Source of the DNA: Eubacteriales Family XIII. Incertae Sedis bacterium
GTDB lineage: Bacteria > Bacillota > Clostridia > Peptostreptococcales > Anaerovoracaceae
Assembly (NCBI GenBank): GCA_031261525.1
Contig: JAISJM010000086.1
Span: 1 to 36,585, forward strand
Length of the DNA: 36,585 nucleotides
Direction of reading: 5' to 3'
Of this stretch, positions 31,197 to 36,585 are shown in pieces. A model generated the notes under the pieces. That model did not search any database. It worked only from the letters and a program-made list of their open reading frames with translations, and was not told where the DNA came from. How positions within the stretch are numbered: position 1 is the stretch's first letter; each line of letters opens with the position of its first letter. The position numbers and the translations under genes were made by a program.

Positions 31197-32942
31197 CTAT
31201 ATAGCCTTGATTCGAATCTCTTCTTGTAATTTCAAAATCAAATCATCCACGTGCATCTCGCCAAGTTCACCAGCCTTTGAGGAACGTACTGGTACAACAT
31301 TGCTTTCTTTTTCTTTATCGCCAATGACGACAATATAGCTGTACCTCGCATTACGCGCTTCACGAATCTTATAGCCAATCTTCTCATTACGGATATCGAG
31401 TTTTACTCTGAGTCCTGCATTTGAGAACTTGCGGCTAAGTTCTTCTGCATAGTCGTTGACATTTTCATTGACTGTCAAAAATGCGACCTGAACGGGTGCA
31501 AGCCATAGTGGGAATTTGCCTGCAAAATGCTCTGTCAAAATGCCAATAAACCGCTCTACGCTACCAAATACAACGCGGTGAATCATATATGGGATATGCT
31601 TCTCGCCGTCGTTTCCAATATAGGTTAAGTTAAAACGCTGTGGCATCTGGGAATCAAGTTGAATCGTACCGCACTGCCACGTACGACCGATTGAATCTTC
31701 CAGATGGAAGTCAATTTTCGGACCATAAAACGCCCCATCGCCTTCGTTGATTACATATGGAATCTTCATCTGCTCAACCGCGTTAATCAAAGCATTGGTT
31801 GTCAATTCCCAATCCGCGTCTGAACCGATTGCCTTTTCAGGCTTCGTTGAGATCTCAATATGGTATTTGAATCCAAAGATGTCATATACGTAGTCTATAA
31901 ATTCGACGACATTTTTAATCTCCGAAGTCACCTGATCTGGAAGCATGAAAATATGCGCATCATCTTGCGTAAACGTACGCACACGCATAAGTCCATGAAG
32001 TGCGCCCGACAATTCGTGCCTGTGTACCTGCCCCATCTCCGCCATGCGAATTGGGAAATCACGATAAGAATGAAGCTTAATATCATAAGAAAGCATCGCG
32101 CCAGGACAATTCATCGGTTTGATTGCATAATCCTCGTCATCAATCTTCGTGAAATACATATTTTCTTTGTAATTATCCCAATGACCCGACTTATGCCAAA
32201 GTTCTTCATTGAGAATCAGCGGCGTCCGAATCTCATCATAGCCACGCTTTGTGTGCTCTTCTCGCCAGAAACGTTCAAGCTCGTTACGAATAATCATACC
32301 GTTTGGCATGAAAAATGGGAAACCTGGACCTTCTTCCAAAATAGTAAATAATTCCATTTCTTTACCAATTTTACGATGGTCCCGCTTCTTCGCTTCTTCA
32401 AGTTTTGTCAGATAAGCCTGAAGCTCGTCCTGGGATGGAAATGCTGTTCCATAGATTCTCTGCAGCATCTTGCGCTTCACATCGCCGCGCCAATAAGCAC
32501 CAGCCACGCTCATAAGCTTAATGGCTTTTACTTGACCCGTCGACTGCAAATGCGGTCCCTTACACAAATCAACATATTCACCCATCTTATAGAACGATAA
32601 TGTCGCCTCATCAGGAAGATCATCAATCAATTCCTTCTTATATGGCTCGTCATTATCAAGTGCCCAAGCAAGCGCCTCCTCACGAGGCAATTCATATTGT
32701 TCCAAAGGATAGTTGGCACCTTGGATTTTCTTGATTTCTTTCTGAATCTTCTTCAAATCTTCGTCTGTAAATTTATGTTCTAAATCGAAATCATAATAAA
32801 ACCCGTCATCAATTGCGGGTCCAATTGCAAGCTTCGCCTCGGGCCATATGCGCTTTACAGCTTGTGCGAGTATATGGGATGCGGTGTGGCGATATGCTTC
32901 ACGCACTTCAGGATTTTCAAAATCAATTTTAGCTTTAGCCAT
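31197..32942 (-). CDS. thrS: Threonyl-tRNA synthetase lacking the N-terminal TGS domain
   Basis: The 581-residue class II synthetase starts directly with the editing domain (YRHTASHILAQAVKRIWPEA; HxxxH), so the ~60-residue TGS domain of longer forms is absent. YWRGDVKRKMLQRIYGTAF, FYGPKIDFHLEDSIGRTWQC and the class II motifs (PMNCPGAMLSYD, FTQDDAHIFM, VVFGSVERFIGIL) follow, then the anticodon-binding domain (LAPVQVAFLTVNE.. to the end). ATG follows GAGGAGG. It sits between rimM and sppA in a block that normally runs rimM-trmD. No T-box leader fits in the 123 bases upstream. Confidence 0.97.
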   Translation of the reverse strand: MAKAKIDFENPEVREAYRHTASHILAQAVKRIWPEAKLAIGPAIDDGFYYDFDLEHKFTDEDLKKIQKEIKKIQGANYPLEQYELPREEALAWALDNDEPYKKELIDDLPDEATLSFYKMGEYVDLCKGPHLQSTGQVKAIKLMSVAGAYWRGDVKRKMLQRIYGTAFPSQDELQAYLTKLEEAKKRDHRKIGKEMELFTILEEGPGFPFFMPNGMIIRNELERFWREEHTKRGYDEIRTPLILNEELWHKSGHWDNYKENMYFTKIDDEDYAIKPMNCPGAMLSYDIKLHSYRDFPIRMAEMGQVHRHELSGALHGLMRVRTFTQDDAHIFMLPDQVTSEIKNVVEFIDYVYDIFGFKYHIEISTKPEKAIGSDADWELTTNALINAVEQMKIPYVINEGDGAFYGPKIDFHLEDSIGRTWQCGTIQLDSQMPQRFNLTYIGNDGEKHIPYMIHRVVFGSVERFIGILTEHFAGKFPLWLAPVQVAFLTVNENVNDYAEELSRKFSNAGLRVKLDIRNEKIGYKIREARNARYSYIVVIGDKEKESNVVPVRSSKAGELGEMHVDDLILKLQEEIRIKAI

Positions 32943-32973
32943 TTTATGTCCTCCTCATTATATATTAAAAAGA

Positions 32974-33009
32974 ATCATAGTATGAAAAACATCTGATGCA
33001 AATGTCGCA
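32974..33009 (-). promoter_or_regulatory. Candidate thrS promoter over the ACATTTGC motif
   Basis: On the minus strand TGCGACATTTGCATC contains TTGCAT as a -35; TATGAT follows 16 bases later. The 12-mer on the plus strand is 32998-33009, flanked by GATGC / GCATC inverted bases. Confidence 0.4.
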
Positions 33010-33065
33010 AACGCATCAAATTTCCATATCATGATAAATCATATTATCTATCGTTATCGTCTTTA

Positions 33066-33725
33066 TTATGCATTCTCGGGATTGAGCAACCCCTCTGGTA
33101 ATTCAACAAGAATCTTACGAGCTTCAATATCTATACCCAAGATAAATGCGTCAACCATTGGGACTAAAACCGTCTTGCAAATGTCGTCGCATGTGGAATA
33201 ACCACGATCAAGCCGTACTTCAAGTAAGTCATGCGCTGGATTGTCAATCACGTCAATAACCGTGCCTAATAAGATATGAGCATTTTGCGAGGCTCCCCCC
33301 CGCAAGGTAGTGGCGGTTTCGAAGACTTCAAGTCCAATTAAATCGCGCACATAGAAATTGCCTTCTTCCAGTTCTGCCAAATTATCTTCTTTGATATAGG
33401 CGTCAACCTTCATCAGCGCTTCCGCTGCATTGCGGTCATCGATGCCTACCAATTTGAGCATCGGCACATTCTTATGAATGCGAATTTTTTCAATTTCAAA
33501 CCGTTGTAAATTGTCTTTTTTATTATTTTGGATATTCAAAAAAAGCTCTTTCAATCCCTCTAGGCTATTTGCCTGCCTCGAGAAATGATAGAGCTTAATC
33601 TCTCCACGAATACCGTGGACACCGCCGACTTTACCAATGTGGATATAGCCTGCGGCGTTTACGTCTTTTGGTCCTTTTTCGGGTTGATTACCCGATGATT
33701 TCGACATTGACACGTTTGTCTTCAT
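33066..33725 (-). CDS. rimM: Ribosome maturation factor RimM
   Basis: The 219-residue protein has the RimM N-terminal barrel (YIHIGKVGGVHGIRGEIKLY, ~27-46) and the PRC-type C-terminal domain (EGNFYVRDLIGLEVFE onward, ending DIEARKILVELPEGLLNPEN). It helps 16S rRNA head maturation with S19. The first ~25 residues are polar and outside the family core. The start overlaps the khpA stop by 38 bases; an ATG at 33707 is an alternative, and neither has a good ribosome site, so coupling to khpA is likely. The C-terminal domain carries a Gly/Ala-rich insert (TTLRGGASQNAH). Confidence 0.93.
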   Translation of the reverse strand: MKTNVSMSKSSGNQPEKGPKDVNAAGYIHIGKVGGVHGIRGEIKLYHFSRQANSLEGLKELFLNIQNNKKDNLQRFEIEKIRIHKNVPMLKLVGIDDRNAAEALMKVDAYIKEDNLAELEEGNFYVRDLIGLEVFETATTLRGGASQNAHILLGTVIDVIDNPAHDLLEVRLDRGYSTCDDICKTVLVPMVDAFILGIDIEARKILVELPEGLLNPENA

Positions 33726-33918
33726 TAATTGCCATTGCCTTTACTACTGTTCTGATTGCCTTAGCAATGCGTCCTTGCTTCCCGATCACCTTGCCCATAT
33801 CAGCATCGGCAACCCTAAGCTCGATGATGACTTCCCCGCCTTCTGTTCTAGAAGTAACGTTGACCTCATCAGGAGCGTCGACAAGCGACTTCGCTATGGT
33901 AAGTACTAATTCTTCCAT
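33688..33918 (-). CDS. khpA: KH-domain RNA-binding protein KhpA
   Basis: The 76-residue protein is one KH domain with the GxxG loop in DADMGKVIGKQGRIAKAIRT. Length and position between rpsP and rimM are standard. KhpA, alone or with KhpB, binds RNAs and affects division and cell length in streptococci and other Gram-positives. ATG follows AAAGGAG. Confidence 0.95.
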   Translation of the reverse strand: MEELVLTIAKSLVDAPDEVNVTSRTEGGEVIIELRVADADMGKVIGKQGRIAKAIRTVVKAMAINEDKRVNVEIIG

Positions 33919-33960
33919 ATTGTTGCTCCTTTGCGCTGTTGGATATGACTAAGTTGCTTC

Positions 33961-34209
33961 TTATTTCTTGATTACATCAATCTTCTTAAGAAGAGCCTTT
34001 ACTGTATCGGTAGGCTGAGCGCCATTTCCGAGCCATTCTGCAGCGCGATCTGCTTTGATATTGATCTCAGCTGGATCCTTTAGTGGATCATAGTAGCCGA
34101 TCTCCTCGATGAATCTTCCATCTCTTGGGCTTCTGCTATCTGCGACGACCACTCTGTAGAAAGGTTTCTTCTTAGCTCCCATTCTCTTTAGTCTGATTTT
34201 TACTGACAT
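33961..34209 (-). CDS. rpsP: Ribosomal protein bS16
   Basis: The 82-residue protein starts [20 protein letters not shown] followed by [23 protein letters not shown], the bS16 signature. It belongs to the 30S body. ATG follows AGGAGG. It lies between ffh and khpA in the conserved order. Confidence 0.98.
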   Translation of the reverse strand: MSVKIRLKRMGAKKKPFYRVVVADSRSPRDGRFIEEIGYYDPLKDPAEINIKADRAAEWLGNGAQPTDTVKALLKKIDVIKK

Positions 34210-34263
34210 TTTTTCCTCCTGAATTATTTTACTTAATTGGACTTTACTGACACCTAAATTAAC

Positions 34264-35592
34264 TTACATAAACTTTCCAAGACTCTTACGTCCGCCTTTG
34301 CCCATCATCTGTTTCATCATCTTTCTGGACTCACCGTAACGTTTTACAAGGCTGTTTATCATAGAAACAGGCTGACCTGAGCCTGCAGCTATCCTTTTAC
34401 GTCTGCTCGCATTGAGGATATTTGGATCCTTCCGTTCTGCTTTCGTCATCGACTGCATGATTGCTTCCATCTGTCTGAATTCAACCTCACCACGATCGAT
34501 GTCATCTGAGCTGACCTTGCCACCCATACCTGGCAGCATCTCGATGATCTTACCGAGACCACCCATTTTTTTAATCTGACCCATCTGGTCTAAAAAATCT
34601 TCAAGCGTAAATTCGTTCTTACGCATCTTACGTTCTAATTCAGCAGCCTTCTCATCGTCATAATCCTCTTGTGCTTTCTCAATCAATGTGAGAATGTCGC
34701 CCATGCCGAGAATTCGAGATGCCATACGGTCAGGGTGAAATGGCTCAAGTGCGTCCATCTTCTCGCCAACACCGATGAATTTAATTGGCTTGCCTGTCAC
34801 GGATTTTGTTGAAAGTGCCGCACCACCTCTTGTATCGCCATCAAGCTTTGTCATGACGATGCCATCGACGCCAAGTGCATCGTTGAAGCCTTTTGCGGCA
34901 TTTACCGCATCTTGTCCCATAAGAGCATCGACAACAAGAAGTATCTCATGTGGTCTGATGCTAGACTTTACATTGCGTAATTCGTCCATGAGCGCTTCGT
35001 CAATCTGAAGTCGTCCCGCAGTATCGACGATCAAGACGTTGCAACCTTTTTGCTTTGCAACGGGAATTGCGTCATTTGCAATCAGAACGGCGTCCTGTGT
35101 GTCACGTCTGATATAAGATGGCACACCCGCATGTTCTGCAACAATCTCAAGCTGGTCAATTGCAGCAGGTCTATATACATCGGCTGCAACGAGCATCGGC
35201 TGTTTGCCTTGTTTTTTTAAGTACATCGCGAGCTTTCCCGCGGTCGTCGTCTTACCTGTACCCTGCAGTCCAACCATCATGATGATTGTAAAGCCACTTG
35301 GTGCAAATGTCAGATTACTCGCCGAATTGCCCATCAAATTCACAAGTTCATCTCGTACAATCTTGATGACCTGTTCACCAGGATTCAGGCTCGCATGAAT
35401 GTCCGTACCAAGCGCTTTTTCCTGAACCGTCGCAACAAATTGCTTTACAACTTTGAAGTTGACATCCGCTTCAAGCAATGCAAGCTTGACTTCGCGCATC
35501 GCTCGCTCAATGTCCGCATCAGAAAGCACGCCCTTACCTGTCAGCTGCTTAAATGCACCCTGTAATTTATCTTGTAGTCCTTCAAATGCCAT
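34264..35592 (-). CDS. ffh: Signal recognition particle protein Ffh (SRP54)
   Basis: The 442-residue GTPase has the N-domain helices, the G-domain with GLQGTGKTTTAGKLA (P-loop), DVYRPAAIDQL (DxxR), VDTAGR and TKLDGD..GGAAL, and the C-terminal M-domain, rich in Met (MGKGG, MSKAERK, MMKQMMGKGG) with the RNA-binding RRKRIAAGSG. It targets nascent membrane proteins to FtsY and SecYEG. ATG follows AAGGAAAA. The ffs RNA is not in this window. Confidence 0.98.
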   Translation of the reverse strand: MAFEGLQDKLQGAFKQLTGKGVLSDADIERAMREVKLALLEADVNFKVVKQFVATVQEKALGTDIHASLNPGEQVIKIVRDELVNLMGNSASNLTFAPSGFTIIMMVGLQGTGKTTTAGKLAMYLKKQGKQPMLVAADVYRPAAIDQLEIVAEHAGVPSYIRRDTQDAVLIANDAIPVAKQKGCNVLIVDTAGRLQIDEALMDELRNVKSSIRPHEILLVVDALMGQDAVNAAKGFNDALGVDGIVMTKLDGDTRGGAALSTKSVTGKPIKFIGVGEKMDALEPFHPDRMASRILGMGDILTLIEKAQEDYDDEKAAELERKMRKNEFTLEDFLDQMGQIKKMGGLGKIIEMLPGMGGKVSSDDIDRGEVEFRQMEAIMQSMTKAERKDPNILNASRRKRIAAGSGQPVSMINSLVKRYGESRKMMKQMMGKGGRKSLGKFM

Positions 35593-35839
35593 GAATTTTC
35601 CTTATTTATGTAAATATGTAAAATTGTAATAATCTTAGGTTCTTCTTCTGGTGACGACCGATCTGATTCATGCTATTATATATTATCTGTGATTATCTCA
35701 AAAACCCAATAATCCATCTGATGCATTAAATAAGTATTAGATGTTGTGATCCACAGCAATCAAATGCCTGTATATAACATATTGTATCCATCATACATAC
35801 AGTGTAGACGATGGCAAAAGTTACGACATGTATGACATA
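35593..35839 (-). promoter_or_regulatory. Spacer between ylxM and ffh with a possible promoter
   Basis: The 247-base spacer is AT-rich. Minus strand TTGAGA (35701-35696) and TATAAT (35680-35675) are 15 bases apart, a shorter than optimal gap, so ffh may have its own start in addition to read-through from ylxM. I see no RNA gene or terminator with a U-run here. Confidence 0.35.
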
Positions 35840-36214
35840 TTATATATCCAATTCCTCGATGATTTTCTTGATTTCGGTCAGTCTTTGTAGATTCTGATTT
35901 TCGATTTTGCCATCGCTATTGCCATCTGCAATGCATGCATCGATCTTCATCTCAATAATCTTCACGGTCTCTTCATACTGTCTATGTTTCTGAAGCAATT
36001 CGAGTTTCTCATCATAGCTGAGCAGGCTGGCTTGCGCTTTTTTCAATGCCTCATGTACACCCTGTCGACTGATACCTAAATCCTCAGCAATCTCCGCAAG
36101 ACTAAGGTTGTCCTCATAGTAAAGATTGAATACATCGCGCTGCCGCTCCCCAAGGAGACCACCATAATAATCATAAAGCAAACTCATCTGAGCATTGTTA
36201 AGTGTATCCGCCAT
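35840..36214 (-). CDS. ylxM: YlxM/p13-like helix-turn-helix protein of the SRP operon
   Basis: The 124-residue protein (ATG at 36214, 6 bases after AAAGGTG) has the sigma-70 region 4-like helix-turn-helix: LLGERQRDVFNLYYEDNLSL and AEIAEDLGISRQGVHEALKK, then a coiled coil. It precedes ffh as in most Firmicutes and is thought to modulate SRP gene expression or SRP assembly. The C-terminal ~25 residues are family-variable. Confidence 0.93.
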   Translation of the reverse strand: MADTLNNAQMSLLYDYYGGLLGERQRDVFNLYYEDNLSLAEIAEDLGISRQGVHEALKKAQASLLSYDEKLELLQKHRQYEETVKIIEMKIDACIADGNSDGKIENQNLQRLTEIKKIIEELDI

Positions 36215-36241
36215 GTACCACACCTTTCTGTTGATACATCT

Positions 36242-36270
36242 ATAATATCAAGAAAGACCAAGCCTGTCAA
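36242..36270 (-). promoter_or_regulatory. Promoter of ylxM-ffh operon
   Basis: TTGACA (36270-36265) and TATTAT (36247-36242) on the minus strand are 17 bases apart, about 28 bases before the ATG. The leader is short. Confidence 0.8.
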
Positions 36271-36285
36271 GCATTTTAATTGACA

Positions 36286-36410
36286 GACTTACCCCAATCG
36301 TTTCAAGATTGGATGGTAAGTCGTCCTCGAGGATTCCGCAGCTTCAGCTGCAATGGAATCTACCGGACAGACTTACCATAACCTATTCACAGCTTATGGT
36401 ATCTTTACAT
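36286..36410. repeat. Nested hairpins with competing GGTAAGTC / GACTTACC arms
   Basis: GACTTACC occurs at 36286-36293 and 36378-36385; the single complement GGTAAGTC at 36315-36322 can pair with either. Pairing left gives a 14-bp stem with CCAATC / GATTGG; pairing right encloses GTCC / GGAC, GATTCC / GGAATC and GCAGC-ttca-GCTGC. A third stem, TACCATAA / TTATGGTA (36382-36410), overlaps the right copy. It separates the Rpn gene from the ylxM promoter and could be the Rpn terminator. Confidence 0.6.
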
Positions 36411-36468
36411 ATTATTTTATATAGAACTTGAATACATCATAAAATTCTGTACTTGTCCAATAACGAAT

Positions 36469-36585
36469 TTATAGTTTTTCAATCTCCTCAATAGAGAGTC
36501 CCGTATATTTCTGAATAAGTGTTATATCCATTTCATCTGCTTTCATTGCTCGAGCATCCTCTGACTTACCCTTAGCTTCGCCCTC
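36469..36585 (-). CDS. Rpn/YhgA-type nuclease (PD-(D/E)XK transposase-like), C-terminal end only
   Basis: The minus strand enters from the window edge and gives 38 residues, EGEAKGKSEDARAMKADEMD followed by ITLIQKYTGLSIEEIEKL and TAA. The EGEAKGK repeats and the tail IxxIxxxTGLSxEEIEKL are characteristic of the Rpn family, recombination-promoting nucleases. The catalytic domain lies outside the window, so whether the gene is intact is unknown. Confidence 0.75.
   Translation of the reverse strand, partial: EGEAKGKSEDARAMKADEMDITLIQKYTGLSIEEIEKL

Noticed and set aside
32943..33065. T-box leader of thrS
   Set aside because: The spacer is too short and has neither the T-box sequence nor a terminator stem with U-run.
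542..35311. 12-mer explained by shared codon pairs
   Set aside because: Copies occur in at least three reading-frame registers, on both strands relative to genes, and in non-coding DNA.
35593..35839. 4.5S/SRP RNA gene in the ylxM-ffh spacer
   Set aside because: The conserved SRP Alu/S-domain tetraloop and symmetric loop sequences are not visible.

Overview
The window is 36.6 kb of an AT-leaning (roughly 43% GC by eye) chromosome from a low-GC Gram-positive anaerobe, most likely class Clostridia. Evidence: the Firmicutes cell-division cluster ylmE-sepF-ylmG-divIVA next to lspA-rluD, the ylxM-ffh-rpsP-khpA-rimM block, RqcH, strong AGGAGG-type ribosome binding sites with several TTG/GTG starts, and a large NADH/flavin/iron-sulfur oxidoreductase typical of fermenters and acetogens. 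I cannot name the genus.

Layout. 1-1037: 3' part of a YjeM-like amino acid permease (minus). 1038-1710: repeat-rich promoter region with an IS3-family remnant and a 139-bp MITE-like element. 1711-4371: operon on plus, GntR(YtrA-like)-permease-ATPase-permease. 4372-4813: two long palindromes and a large hairpin repeat. 4814-9490 (minus): MarR regulator and a heterodimeric ABC exporter with one degenerate ATP site. 9760-12814 (minus): M50 zinc protease, glyA, CYTH-domain protein. 12815-13992: 1.2 kb without an intact gene, holding an IS3 remnant, 71-bp tandem repeats, a 29-bp-arm palindrome and a terminator. 13993-19838 (minus): three-gene NuoE/NuoF/NuoG+GltD-type complex, best read as an Stn-like electron-bifurcating NAD(P)H/ferredoxin transhydrogenase. 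20152-23161 (plus): holA (probably leaderless) and rqcH. 23391-28493 (minus): hlyD-like adaptor, ylmE, sepF, ylmG, divIVA, lspA, rluD. 28543-36214 (minus): ylxM, ffh, rpsP, khpA, rimM, thrS, sppA, trmD. 36469-36585: 3' end of an Rpn/YhgA-type nuclease gene.

How the genes work together. The right half is housekeeping: protein targeting (ffh), ribosome maturation and tRNA modification (rpsP, rimM, trmD, thrS), envelope proteolysis (sppA, lspA) and septum assembly (sepF, ylmG, divIVA). The left half is stress export and redox metabolism. The spaces between genes are rich in palindromes of several families.

Most unusual signals: (1) a 12-mer, GCAAATGTCGCA or its complement, occurs 7 times in both strands, in different reading frames and in intergenic DNA, with a shorter core ACATTTGC overlapping the -35 region of several promoters; (2) three hairpin repeats share a conserved ~47-nt core at the tip of unrelated but self-complementary arms; (3) two IS3 remnants both abut a half palindrome exactly at its loop; (4) the Stn-like complex with a molybdopterin-type domain that lacks the active-site Cys/Sec; (5) a ~215-residue Q/S-rich, prion-like cytoplasmic domain on SppA; (6) low-complexity insertions in RqcH, RluD and TrmD. 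All counts were made by eye.
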